From Caulobacteraceae bacterium (GTDB taxonomy: Bacteria; Pseudomonadota; Alphaproteobacteria; Caulobacterales; Caulobacteraceae): DNA of 47,146 nt. The position numbers were made by a program, and so were the translations under genes. Where the stretch lies: contig JAQGIW010000231.1 in NCBI GenBank assembly GCA_028290905.1, positions 1 through 47,146 on the forward strand, written 5' to 3'. Below are positions 8,559-16,366 of the stretch, in pieces. The first letter of the stretch is position 1. Every line of letters begins with the position of its first letter. The notes below the pieces were generated by a model, which was not told where the DNA came from, did no database searches, and was given only the letters and a program-made list of their open reading frames with translations.

Positions 8559-8572
8559 GTAACAGACGTTAC
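8559..8572. promoter_or_regulatory. Putative TetR operator GTAACAGACGTTAC
   Basis: GTAACAGACGTTAC is an inverted repeat (GTAAC / GTTAC, 4-base spacer) directly upstream of the ribosome site of the monooxygenase gene (minus strand). It is the most symmetric member of a motif, rTAACA-nn-yGdTAy, that recurs at 8626, 13481, 14248 and 14278, all in promoter regions around the TetR gene at 13484-14140. Confidence 0.6.
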
Positions 8573-8625
8573 GGTGCTGCCGGGCTTGAACGCAAGCGCG
8601 AATGGCTCCCAAGGCCGTTGCAAAC

Positions 8626-8639
8626 ATAACAGATGATAT
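8626..8639. promoter_or_regulatory. Putative TetR operator ATAACAGATGATAT
   Basis: ATAACAGATGATAT matches the motif of 8559-8572 with weaker symmetry. It ends 15 bases before the SDR start codon at 8655, and no ribosome site is visible between them, so the SDR message may be leaderless, with this site overlapping the -10 region (inference). Confidence 0.5.
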
Positions 8640-8654
8640 GTAACCGCTGTCGCC

Positions 8655-9470
8655 ATGAGTCAGGGAACGGGACGCGTCGAGGGAAAAACAGCGCTGGTCA
8701 CCGGCGCCGCCAGCGGCATCGGCCGGGGCTGCGCCATCGGCCTGGCCCGGGAAGGCGCCACGGTGATCGTCGCCGATGTCGATCTGGAGGGCGCGCGGGA
8801 GACCTGCGGCGCCATCCAGGCCCAGGGCGGCGTGGCCAGGACGCAGGCGCTTGATGTCGCCGATGAAGCCGCCTGGGCGGGCGCCATCGATGGCCAGCGG
8901 CGGGAAGGGGCGGGGCTCCACATCCTCGTCAACAACGCGGCCCTGTGCATCCGGGCGTCGGTGCTGGAAATGAGCCTCGAAGCGTGGCGGCGCCAGGCGT
9001 CGGTGAACCTGGACGGGGTGTTCCTCGGCGTCCGGGCCGCCCTACCTCTCATGGCCGAGTCGGGGGGCGGCTCGATCGTCAACATCTCGTCGGTCGCCGG
9101 CCTGAAAGGGATTGCCGGCCTGTCGGGCTATTGCGCCACCAAGGGTGGCGTGCGGCTGTTCACCAAGGCCGTGGCGCTGGAATGCGCCCAGGCCCGAAAC
9201 GGTGTCCGGGTGAACTCGGTCCACCCCGGCAGCATCGAGACGCCGATCTGGGTGAAGATGGGGAACGCCGGCGAGATGCCGAAGATCGGCGCCAATTCCG
9301 TCGGGCACATCATGGACGAGATCCGCACCGTCGCCGCGGAGGCGACCCCGCTCGGGTTTTCCGGCGCGCCGGAGGACGTCGCCGAAGCCGTCCTCTACCT
9401 CTGTTCGCAGGCCGCGCGCTTCGTCACCGGGGCGGAACTGGTCGTCGACGGCGGCGTCTACGCCGGGTGA
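8655..9470 (+). CDS. Short-chain dehydrogenase/reductase (classical SDR)
   Basis: The 271-residue Rossmann oxidoreductase carries the classical SDR marks: TGAASGIG (~17-24) for NAD(P), NNAA (~93-96), the catalytic Ser in VNISSVAG (~141) and YCATK (~158-162) with Tyr and Lys. An Asp at the end of the second strand (VIVADVD) suggests NAD(H) preference. It probably oxidises an alcohol to the ketone used by the divergent Baeyer-Villiger enzyme, or reduces one (inference). ATG at 8655 has no ribosome site in front, and the N-terminus (RVEGKTALVTG) is normal for the family, so a leaderless start is plausible. It converges with the cyclase-family gene. Confidence 0.9.
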   Translation: MSQGTGRVEGKTALVTGAASGIGRGCAIGLAREGATVIVADVDLEGARETCGAIQAQGGVARTQALDVADEAAWAGAIDGQRREGAGLHILVNNAALCIRASVLEMSLEAWRRQASVNLDGVFLGVRAALPLMAESGGGSIVNISSVAGLKGIAGLSGYCATKGGVRLFTKAVALECAQARNGVRVNSVHPGSIETPIWVKMGNAGEMPKIGANSVGHIMDEIRTVAAEATPLGFSGAPEDVAEAVLYLCSQAARFVTGAELVVDGGVYAG

Positions 9471-9492
9471 TGCGCCCCGGTCGGCGGCTGTC

Positions 9493-10428
9493 TCAGAACA
9501 TGGCGATGGGATTGAGCGGCGAGCCGGTCCCACCCGGAACGCGCAGCGGCGCCAGGGTCAGCAGGAACTCCCAACGGCCTGCCGCGATGCATGCCGCGCT
9601 CACCGCCTCGAGATCGAGGTTGTCGAGCAGATGCAGCCCCATCGAGACCAGCCCCACCATATGGATCGGCATGGGCCAGCCCGGCGCGCATCGACCGGAG
9701 GGGATGGGGTCATGGACCCCATCGCCGCCAAGCACCGCCACCTGTCGCTCGTGGAGCCACGCCGCCACCTCGGGATCCAGCCCAGGCACCGCCTGGTCGG
9801 TGACGGTTTCGCGCCGGGCGTCCCGCCCGAGGCGGATCAGCAGGATATCGCCCTTGCCGACCCTGAGGCCCTGCGCCGCCTCGGTCGCCTCCAGTTCGCC
9901 CACCGTGGTCAGGTGATCCGGGTCCATGAACGCCCTGCCCAGCGCCCGTGGGACATCGAGCAGCACGCCGCGGCCCGCCAGACCCTCCTTGAGCGTCATC
10001 ACCGTATTGCGCCGCGCGCCGGTGCTCTTCACCTCCGATGCGGGGTGTCCATTGTACATGCGGCCGCCCTGGAAGACGTGACACAGGGCGTCCAGATGGC
10101 TCGAGGCCATCCCGTGGAAGGCGATGCCGATGTAGTCGGTGGACACCTCCAGACCGTCGACCCCCGGGACGCAGGGATCGTCGCCGGCGATCACCATGTG
10201 GTGGTGGGCCGGCCAGGGGTTCTCCGGGCCCGGCTGGATCGGAAAGTCGCGTGACAGGCTGACCGTGCGCCCCAGGCAGACGAGGCCGGCCGCGGCGCGC
10301 GCCTCCGCCGAGGTCAGGTGGTTCAGGGCGCCGCGCTCGTCGTCCGGGCCCCAGCGGCCCCAGTTGCAGACCGACGAGAACAGGGCCTCCATGTCGGCGT
10401 CGGACATCTCCCGCGACAGCTTGGCCAC
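9493..10428 (-). CDS. Cyclase-family metal-dependent hydrolase (kynurenine formamidase/isatin hydrolase fold)
   Basis: The 311-residue protein has the cyclase-family metal site HGMASSHLDALCHVF (family pattern HxGTHxDxxxH), N-terminal WGRWGPDDERGALNHLT and C-terminal GWPMPIHMVGLVSMGLHLLDNLDLE, typical of the longer members. Characterised relatives cleave cyclic amides or formamides (isatin hydrolase, kynurenine formamidase) with Mn or Zn. Here it may open a ring or lactone made by the oxygenases (inference). The start is GTG at 10428, 3 bases after the VOC gene stop, so the two genes are translationally coupled in one operon that also includes the TonB receptor upstream. Confidence 0.85.
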   Translation of the reverse strand: MAKLSREMSDADMEALFSSVCNWGRWGPDDERGALNHLTSAEARAAAGLVCLGRTVSLSRDFPIQPGPENPWPAHHHMVIAGDDPCVPGVDGLEVSTDYIGIAFHGMASSHLDALCHVFQGGRMYNGHPASEVKSTGARRNTVMTLKEGLAGRGVLLDVPRALGRAFMDPDHLTTVGELEATEAAQGLRVGKGDILLIRLGRDARRETVTDQAVPGLDPEVAAWLHERQVAVLGGDGVHDPIPSGRCAPGWPMPIHMVGLVSMGLHLLDNLDLEAVSAACIAAGRWEFLLTLAPLRVPGGTGSPLNPIAMF

Positions 10429-10431
10429 GCC

Positions 10432-10944
10432 CTACGCCTGCTTGAGCAGGGCTTCGTTGGCCCGCGAGTGACGGACGCCCGGCTGCAGCTCGATCAGTTC
10501 GATGAGATTGCCGTTGGGATCGTAGCAGCAGCATGACCCCACCAGGCCGAGATCCTCCTCCGGCACGAAGACGTCGCGGCAGAACCTGACGCCCTTGGCG
10601 GTCAGCTCGGCCCAGGCGGCGTGAACCCCCTCGGTGCGGAAGGCGATGATGCGTGGGACCTGCTCGGCGGCCCGCCCGGGGTCGGGAAACTCGGCCCTGG
10701 GCTCGACCCACTCGATCAGGTCGATCATCGGCCCGTGCGGATCCGAGGGCAGAACCATCAGAACGCCGCGCCCCTTGGCCCGCTTCATGCCGAAGATCGT
10801 CGCCACGAAGTCCGGCCACTCCACCTTGCGTCGGTCATTGAGGACGTCGAAGCCGAGCAGCTTGTAGAAGGCCACCGACTCGTCGAGGGCCCGGACGTTG
10901 ACCACCGTGTGGTAGAGGCTTTGCAGTTTCCAGCTCTGGGCCAC
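10432..10944 (-). CDS. VOC (glyoxalase/bleomycin-resistance/dioxygenase) family protein
   Basis: The 170-residue protein has two beta-alpha-beta-beta-beta modules. It opens with LYHTVVNVRALDESVAFYKLLGFDV (His in YHT is the expected first metal ligand), has an acidic ligand candidate in MIDLIEW and ends with DPNGNLIELIEL (Glu ligand). The position where a second-module His is common (HIAF) reads IIAF, so the metal site may be incomplete. It resembles the other VOC protein of this cluster (15527-16063) across its whole length. VOC enzymes include isomerases, ring-cleaving dioxygenases and lyases; the reaction here is unknown. GTG start; 106 bases separate it from the receptor stop. Confidence 0.88.
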   Translation of the reverse strand: MAQSWKLQSLYHTVVNVRALDESVAFYKLLGFDVLNDRRKVEWPDFVATIFGMKRAKGRGVLMVLPSDPHGPMIDLIEWVEPRAEFPDPGRAAEQVPRIIAFRTEGVHAAWAELTAKGVRFCRDVFVPEEDLGLVGSCCCYDPNGNLIELIELQPGVRHSRANEALLKQA

Positions 10945-10963
10945 GGGATGGCGCTCCGTCCTG

Positions 10964-11007
10964 AGTGCGTTCCGAAAAGCGGGAACTGGCTTTCCGATGA
11001 AACGCGC
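10964..11007. repeat. Imperfect palindromic repeat of the GCGTTCCGAAAAGC type
   Basis: The sequence starts TGCGTTCCGAAAAGC and ends GCTTTCCGATGAAACGC around a short GGGAACTG centre, forming an imperfect hairpin. Repeats that look like this occur between genes in many alphaproteobacterial genomes (general knowledge). It sits inside the receptor-VOC-cyclase operon, between the receptor stop and the VOC start, where it could weaken downstream expression. Confidence 0.4.
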
Positions 11008-11050
11008 GTGAAAAAGACCGGCGGGACCGGCGATCTGCTCTCTCGGATCT

Positions 11051-13369
11051 CTAGCGACCGAAATTGACCGTCACCCGGGCGCCGTAGGTGCGCGGCGGGA
11101 AGTAGGCGAAGTTGTCCGGTTCCAGCGCCTGCTGGCCCAGGGTGATCGACTGTAGGCCGTCGTTGGAGATGACGTTGGCGTTTTCCAGGTTCTTGGCGAA
11201 CAGCTCCACCTGATAGCGGCCGTTCAGGCTCGTCCACGTCAGATGCAGATTGGTCAGGTGATAGGCCGGCTGCGTCGAGGTGTAGTAGTTGTCCGGCAGG
11301 AACTGGACGCGCCCGGAGAGATAGCTGTCGACGCGCGGCGTGATCGTGCCGATGTCGGTATGGAACGTGTAGGCGAGGCCCAGGTCCAGCGTATAGGGCG
11401 GCGTCTGGTTGAGTTCATTCCCCTGGAAGTTGCAGAGCTTGGTGACCGGGTCGCAGCCCGGACCCGGACCGCCGAAGCGGGTGTCGGTGGTGATGTACCG
11501 GCCGTACTTGGCGTCGGTCAGGGTGAGAGTGGCGTTGAAGCGCAGGTTGGGGACCGGAACGGCGGTGAACTCGGCCTCCAGGCCGTTGACGAAGGTCGTG
11601 CCGTTGACGTTGTTGATGCCCGACTGGGTGGAGCTCTGTATGAACACCTGCAGGCTGCTGATCGCCTCACGATAGGCCGCGATGTCCAGCTGCAGGCGAT
11701 CGTCCCAGAAGCGCGACTTGAAGCCGGCTTCATAGGACCACATGGTCTCGGGCCCGTAGACGTGGGCGAGGCCGATGATGTTGCCGCCGGCCAGATAGCC
11801 GCGCGAGACCGAGGCATAGGCCATCAGCCGATCGGTGATCTGATAGGCCAGGCCGAACTTGCCGGTCAGCTGGCCCCAGGTGTTGGTGAAAGGCCCGTGG
11901 ATGGCTCCGCATGAGCCGCCGCAGGCGAGCGGCAGCTGGTAGTCCAGGTAGTTGAAGCCGTACTTGGTGTCGTTGCTGTAGCGCAGTCCCGCGGTTATCG
12001 TCAGGGGCACGCGCAGAGACGTCTTGGCGAGATCGAAGTCGATCTGGCCAAAAGGTGCGTATGATTTGGTCTTGGTGAATCCGTTGCTCAGAAAATTGAA
12101 TTCGTCGAATATCCCCGGCAGCGGGAAGGTGTCGTTGTAACCGGTATCCGAATAGGTGAACCTTTCCTGGTCGTCGGCATAGAAGTAGATGAAGCCGGCG
12201 AGCCATTTCAACGGCGAGTCCGAGGGCAGTGACGCCAGCCGCAGTTCCTCGGAGAACTGCTCGCTGTGCATGATCCAGGTCGGGTCGAAGGAGATCGGCA
12301 GGTTGGAGCCGTCGCCGTCGCTGGTCTGGTTGACGTTGCTGTGGCTGTAGGCGGTCACCGAGGTGAACTGGGCGAACGGCAGGCGCCAGTCGAAGGTCGC
12401 GGAATAGAGTTGCACCCGGTTGTCGGCGAAGGCCGGATAGTCCTGGCAGAATTTCCGGGGATTGAACTTCGCCGCGGTGCTGAAGTCGCAAGGCGACCCC
12501 GCCGGAATTCCCCCGGGGGGATTGGTGTAGCGCGCCGGCGTCTGCCACCACGCGGTGTTGGTGGCGGTGGGATCGCCGTTCTCGCTCGAGGTGGCGGACA
12601 CCAGCAAGGAAACGTCGGGTGAGAACTCGAACTTCAGCTGTCCACGCACCATCCAGTACTTCTGCGCATCCTGGTTGTGGGTGGCGGTGGGTGCGGTGGA
12701 GAGGTTGACCGAATAGGGATCGTGGTTGGCGGAGACCGCCGTCAGGCGCCCCGTGACCTTGACACCCCCGGCGTCGAACAGCGGCCCGCTGATGAAGCCA
12801 CGGAAGATCCGGGTGTCGAAGTTGCCGAACAGGGCGTCCACCGACGCCTGGTAGGTGTCGGTGGGCTTGCGGGTGACGATGTTGATCGAACCCCCGACCG
12901 AGTTGCGGCCGTACAGGGTCCCTTGCGGGCCGCGCAGGACCTCGATCCGGTCGATGTCGTAGAATTCGGGGTCGATGGCGGTGGTCTGCTGGAGATAGAC
13001 GCCGTCGACGTTGTAGGCCACGGGCGAGTCGCCCCCGGGCGTGGTGTTCTGGCTGCCCAGCCCCCGCATCGTGATGACGTTCTCGCCGCCCGTCACCCCC
13101 GCGCCGAAGCGCAGGGAGGGAACCGCCGTTCCAAGGTCCTGGAAGCCTTCGACTCCCTGGGCCTGCAGCGCCGGGCCGGTGACGGCGGAGATGGCGATTG
13201 GCACCTTCTGCACGTCCTCGGCCCGGCGCTCGGCGGTCACCACCACCTCCCCCACGGTGGCGACGGCGTTCTCCGCGCCGGCGGCGGCGGAATCGGCGCC
13301 GAAGGCGGCCGCCGGACAGACCAGCGTCAGCGCGGTCGCGCCGAACCACAGCAATCGCTTCCCTGTCAT
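11051..13369 (-). CDS. TonB-dependent receptor
   Basis: This intact 772-residue outer-membrane receptor imports a substrate with TonB energy. The ATG at 13369 follows a GGGAGGGTGA ribosome site and begins a signal peptide (MTGKRLLWFGATALTLVC, AAAFG). Next come a TonB-box-like stretch (VGEVVVTAERRAEDVQKVPIAIS), the plug (MRGLGSQNT, FYDIDRIEVLRGPQGTLYGRNSVGGSIN) and the barrel, ending in the aromatic-poor but typical TYGARVTVNFGR. An open frame extends 26 codons further upstream, but only the ATG gives a signal peptide. It belongs to the sucrose/vanillate-like or oligosaccharide-like group common in Caulobacterales; the ligand is unknown. The VOC and cyclase genes follow. Two putative operator copies lie within 130 bases upstream. 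Confidence 0.93.
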   Translation of the reverse strand: MTGKRLLWFGATALTLVCPAAAFGADSAAAGAENAVATVGEVVVTAERRAEDVQKVPIAISAVTGPALQAQGVEGFQDLGTAVPSLRFGAGVTGGENVITMRGLGSQNTTPGGDSPVAYNVDGVYLQQTTAIDPEFYDIDRIEVLRGPQGTLYGRNSVGGSINIVTRKPTDTYQASVDALFGNFDTRIFRGFISGPLFDAGGVKVTGRLTAVSANHDPYSVNLSTAPTATHNQDAQKYWMVRGQLKFEFSPDVSLLVSATSSENGDPTATNTAWWQTPARYTNPPGGIPAGSPCDFSTAAKFNPRKFCQDYPAFADNRVQLYSATFDWRLPFAQFTSVTAYSHSNVNQTSDGDGSNLPISFDPTWIMHSEQFSEELRLASLPSDSPLKWLAGFIYFYADDQERFTYSDTGYNDTFPLPGIFDEFNFLSNGFTKTKSYAPFGQIDFDLAKTSLRVPLTITAGLRYSNDTKYGFNYLDYQLPLACGGSCGAIHGPFTNTWGQLTGKFGLAYQITDRLMAYASVSRGYLAGGNIIGLAHVYGPETMWSYEAGFKSRFWDDRLQLDIAAYREAISSLQVFIQSSTQSGINNVNGTTFVNGLEAEFTAVPVPNLRFNATLTLTDAKYGRYITTDTRFGGPGPGCDPVTKLCNFQGNELNQTPPYTLDLGLAYTFHTDIGTITPRVDSYLSGRVQFLPDNYYTSTQPAYHLTNLHLTWTSLNGRYQVELFAKNLENANVISNDGLQSITLGQQALEPDNFAYFPPRTYGARVTVNFGR

Positions 13370-13445
13370 CGTCACCCTCCCTTTTGGGCGGTCGGCGGTC
13401 GGATCGGAATACCGCCGCGCGCCGCCGTGTTTTATTGAAGGTAAC

Positions 13446-13494
13446 ATAACGCTGGTTTTGTATAAGGGAAGGGCCTTTTCGTATCAGTTGTTAT
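13446..13494. promoter_or_regulatory. Putative TetR operator region upstream of the TonB receptor
   Basis: On the minus strand 13494-13481 reads ATAACAACTGATAC, a good match to the rTAACA-nn-yGdTAy motif. On the plus strand 13446-13459 reads ATAACGCTGGTTTT, a weaker match. Their centres are 35 bases apart. The better copy overlaps the stop codon of the TetR gene (13484-13486), so the receptor promoter starts inside the end of the regulator gene. Confidence 0.45.
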
Positions 13495-14140
13495 GCAAAA
13501 GGCCTTGGGCAGGGCTTGCTGGCGCGTGGCGCGCCGGGCGCCCGATGCGGCCCTCGGCCAGGCTCTCGATCCAGGAATCGATGATCTGCCACTGGCGCGC
13601 GACGGGGATGCGTCCGCTGCCGAGCAGCACCTGCACGCTGACGCCATCGATCAGGGCCACGAGTTCCTGGGCGGCCAGCTCGGCGTCGAAGCCGCCGGCG
13701 GCCTCGCCCTCGTCCTGGGCCCGCCGGATGATCACGGCCAGGCGCCCGCGCCATTCCTCGTAGCGGTCGCGCATCACCCGCTTCACCTCGGGATTGTAGC
13801 TGGCGCGCTCCCAGAACCCCACCCAAATGCGCCAATAACCCCGGACGAGCGGCGTGATTGGCAGAGACTCTCCTACGACCCGGCGCAATGCGGTCAAGGC
13901 CGACTTGTGGCGTGCGGCGCGCTCCATGCGGGGCCGCACCAACTTGGCGGACACCTCCGACGCCTCGATCAGCACCTGATCCTTGGAGGTGAAATAGTGG
14001 GTCAGGGCGCCCGTCGTGAACCCCGCCTCCTTGGCCACTTCCCGCACCGTCAGGCCGTCGACACCGGCGCGCATGATCACCCGCAGGGCGGCCATGGCGA
14101 AGACCTCCCGCCGCTCCTTGTGGTCGGCTTGCCTAGCCAT
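13484..14140 (-). CDS. TetR family regulator, probable local regulator of the part B cluster
   Basis: The 218-residue protein has an N-terminal TetR helix-turn-helix: ERREVFAMAALRVIMRAGVDG, then LTVREVAKEAGFTTGALTHYFTSKDQ (~30-55, TTGALTHYF being the recognition helix), followed by an all-helical ligand-binding domain. HYFTSKDQVL is typical of the BetI-like branch. It lies between the receptor gene and the divergent luciferase-like gene. A shared operator-like motif is found at both of these promoters and at the BVMO/SDR promoters, which supports a regulator of the whole 8.5-16 kb cluster (inference). The ATG at 14140 is 108 bases from the closest motif copy. Confidence 0.9.
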   Translation of the reverse strand: MARQADHKERREVFAMAALRVIMRAGVDGLTVREVAKEAGFTTGALTHYFTSKDQVLIEASEVSAKLVRPRMERAARHKSALTALRRVVGESLPITPLVRGYWRIWVGFWERASYNPEVKRVMRDRYEEWRGRLAVIIRRAQDEGEAAGGFDAELAAQELVALIDGVSVQVLLGSGRIPVARQWQIIDSWIESLAEGRIGRPARHAPASPAQGLLHNN

Positions 14141-14247
14141 GCCTGCCTCGCCCCTCGGCCAAAGCTCGATCCCGTCCTAGCACAAATCCGCTCCCCGACC
14201 CTGGGTCCCGACGGCCCCGGGGCGCCGCGAAGCTGCGAAAATCTTCG

Positions 14248-14291
14248 ATAACATCCGTTACGTGGTTCACACCAAACAAAACGCCTGTTAT
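14248..14291. promoter_or_regulatory. Paired putative TetR operators in the TetR / LLM divergent promoter
   Basis: ATAACATCCGTTAC at 14248-14261 (plus strand) and ATAACAGGCGTTTT read on the minus strand at 14291-14278 face each other, with centres exactly 30 bases apart, about three helical turns. Both lie between the TetR start (14140) and the LLM start (14322). This is the arrangement expected for autoregulation plus control of the LLM-VOC operon. Confidence 0.6.
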
Positions 14292-14321
14292 GTGAACGGT
14301 CAACGAAGGGGAGCGCCGCCG

Positions 14322-15527
14322 ATGAAATTCGACCTGTTCTGCGAAATCCAGCGGGCCTTCCCCTGGGCGGAGCGCGAAGAAGCCGACCTGTTTGCGGAGA
14401 TCGTCGATCAGGCCAAGGCGGCCGACGAGGCTGGGTTCGAGACCTGGTGGCAGGTGGAACACCACGGCGCTCCGGAGTTCAGCTATTCCTCCGCCCCCGA
14501 GGTGGTCCTCGCCGCCCTGGCCATGGCGACGCGCCGCCTGCGTGTGGGCCACGCCGGCGTGCTCGCCCCGTTCAAGATCAACAATCCCTTGAGGGTCGCC
14601 GAACGGTCGGCCACGCTCGACATCCTGTCGGGGGGCCGGTTCGAACTGGGCCTGGCCAAGTCCGGCGGCAAGGAGTGGGAAACGTTCGGGGTCGACGCCG
14701 CCGCCGCTCGCGACGAGGTGCGGGAAGCCATGCACATGATCCCGCGCATGTGGACGGAGCCGGAGTTCTCCTGGAACTCCCCCACCTACACGATGCCGCC
14801 TCGGTGTGTGGTCCCCAAGCCGCTGCAGAAGCCGCACCCCCGGCTCTGGCAGACCTGCGGCTCCCCCGAGAGCTTCTTCATGGCCGGCGAGATGGGAGTC
14901 GGGGCGCTCGGCACCACCCTCCTCAGCCCCATCGCGTTTCTCGGCCAGATGATGCGCGAGCATGACCGGGGGCTGGCCGCCTGCCGGCAACCGGCGGGAC
15001 TGGCGGTCAATCCCGAGAAGGGCGCCTTCACCTTCGTCCACGTGGCCGAGAGCCGGGCCGCCGCCATCGCCAGCGGCGCGGCCTGGTCGGCCTTGTGGTA
15101 CGTCAACGCGGCCGCCGTCACCTTCAAGGTGCCCAGGCGGGTGTGGTACGACATGATCAAGGCCGGCCTCCATCCGAACTCGGCGCGGGACACTGCCGCC
15201 ATGGCCGAGCTGGATCCGCATGAAACCACCATCCAGCCCGATGACCCGCCGGTGCTGGTGGTGCTCAAGCGCCTCGCCCAGGGCGAGGCCATCAGCCGCG
15301 AGGAAGCCCATGAGGTGCTCGAGCCGCTCGACTGCGTGGTCATCGGCGATCCGGACCACTGCATCGAGAAGTTCAAGGGCTACCGGTCGATCGGCGTCGA
15401 CCGGATGATGTGCATGGTGCAGTTCGGCGCCATCGCGCCCGAAGCGGTGATCCGCTGCATCGAGTTGGCCGGGCGCTATTGCATCCCCGCCTTTTCCGGT
15501 GAGACGGCGATCGAGAGGGTCGCCTGA
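14322..15527 (+). CDS. LLM-class (luciferase-like) flavin-dependent oxidoreductase
   Basis: The 401-residue TIM-barrel protein belongs to the bacterial luciferase superfamily, which uses FMNH2 or F420. Visible: FETWWQVEHHG (~43-52, the His pair typical of the family), PEVVLAALAMATRRLRVGHAGVLAPFKINNPLRVAE (~60-95), LDILSGGRFELGLAKSG (~100-116) and the C-terminal VVIGDPDHCIEKFKGYRSIGVDRMMCMVQFG. FMN-dependent alkane or ketone monooxygenases (type II Baeyer-Villiger enzymes) are possible relatives. The ATG at 14322 has a GAAGGGGAG ribosome site at 14305-14313. A longer frame starts at 14262 but lacks this site and family homology. Its stop overlaps the VOC start by one base. Confidence 0.9.
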   Translation: MKFDLFCEIQRAFPWAEREEADLFAEIVDQAKAADEAGFETWWQVEHHGAPEFSYSSAPEVVLAALAMATRRLRVGHAGVLAPFKINNPLRVAERSATLDILSGGRFELGLAKSGGKEWETFGVDAAAARDEVREAMHMIPRMWTEPEFSWNSPTYTMPPRCVVPKPLQKPHPRLWQTCGSPESFFMAGEMGVGALGTTLLSPIAFLGQMMREHDRGLAACRQPAGLAVNPEKGAFTFVHVAESRAAAIASGAAWSALWYVNAAAVTFKVPRRVWYDMIKAGLHPNSARDTAAMAELDPHETTIQPDDPPVLVVLKRLAQGEAISREEAHEVLEPLDCVVIGDPDHCIEKFKGYRSIGVDRMMCMVQFGAIAPEAVIRCIELAGRYCIPAFSGETAIERVA

Positions 15528-16063
15528 TGAGCGCAGCCCCGATGAGCGAAGATTGGGCGCTCGAGCGGTTCTATCACACCATCATCAACGCCAGGGACAT
15601 CGACGAGACGGTCCGCTTCTATCAGGATCTCGGCTTCGAGATCGTCCGTGATCGCCGCCGGATGACCTGGCCACCCGGGGGCGGCCTCGCGTTCGGCCTG
15701 ATGCCCGACGTCAAGGGGCGCGGCGGAACCCTGATGGCCCTGCCCAGCGATCCGCCTCCGGAGGGACCGATGCTGGACATCATCCAGTGGATCGAGCCGG
15801 AGGCGACCTTCAACGAGATATCGCCCACCACCATTCCGCGTGTCACCGCGTTCCGCACCCGCAACGTCCGGGCGGCGATCAAAGCCATGCAGGCGAAGGG
15901 ATACCGCACCACCACCGCCGAGGCGCTGGACGCCAATGCGGCGGCGGGGATCCTGTTCGTCGGCGGGGTGTATGATCCCAATGGTAACGTGATCGAGCTG
16001 ATCGAACTCGCGCCCGGTCTCGTCACGTCCCGGCTCCAGGAGGTACACGGTACGGACGAATAG
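15527..16063 (+). CDS. VOC family protein, paralogue of 10432-10944
   Basis: The 178-residue two-module VOC protein reads RFYHTIINARDIDETVRFYQ at the start and DPNGNVIELIELAPG at the end, the same framework as the other VOC protein of the cluster. Both also share a middle LPSDP and an I(I/Q)WIEPEA-like or LIEWVEPRA segment. The usual second-module His is replaced (VTAF). The ATG overlaps the LLM stop (TGATG), so the two are translationally coupled and may act on the same substrate or on successive intermediates. Reaction unknown. Confidence 0.88.
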   Translation: MSAAPMSEDWALERFYHTIINARDIDETVRFYQDLGFEIVRDRRRMTWPPGGGLAFGLMPDVKGRGGTLMALPSDPPPEGPMLDIIQWIEPEATFNEISPTTIPRVTAFRTRNVRAAIKAMQAKGYRTTTAEALDANAAAGILFVGGVYDPNGNVIELIELAPGLVTSRLQEVHGTDE

Positions 16064-16366
16064 GCTGGAGCCGCCGCCGGACGCGCAGAGGCTCCCCGAC
16101 GACGTTACAGGGGAACGCCAGGGGCCGCGTGAGGCGTTGGCCCGAGCCACGAGGGGCAATTGACAGCTTAGCCGTGGCGCTTGTACGGACAAGGGTCATC
16201 CTGTCACAGCGGTCGGGCGCCGGCCTCGCGGGCCTTGTGACAGCCTGCTCGGGGCTTGCCGCATTGCAAAGACCACCGCCGGTCACCGGCCCATGGATAG
16301 TCGAGGCAGCGGATTCCGCGTGCTGCCGGCATTCCCGGCCGTGACATCCGTGGAACCGGCCGGGCC
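16064..16366. other. 303-base region between the catabolic cluster and the sugar operon
   Basis: This stretch contains no convincing gene. TTGACA at 16160-16165 could be a -35 element for the sugar operon, but no clear -10 lies at the right distance. A half copy of the TetR motif (GACGTTAC, near 16101) lacks the second half. It marks the boundary between the catabolic island and the nucleotide-sugar genes. Confidence 0.45.

Noticed and set aside
16094-16107. Another TetR operator copy before the sugar operon
   Set aside because: Only one half (GACGTTAC) matches, 8 of 14 positions; the other half is absent.
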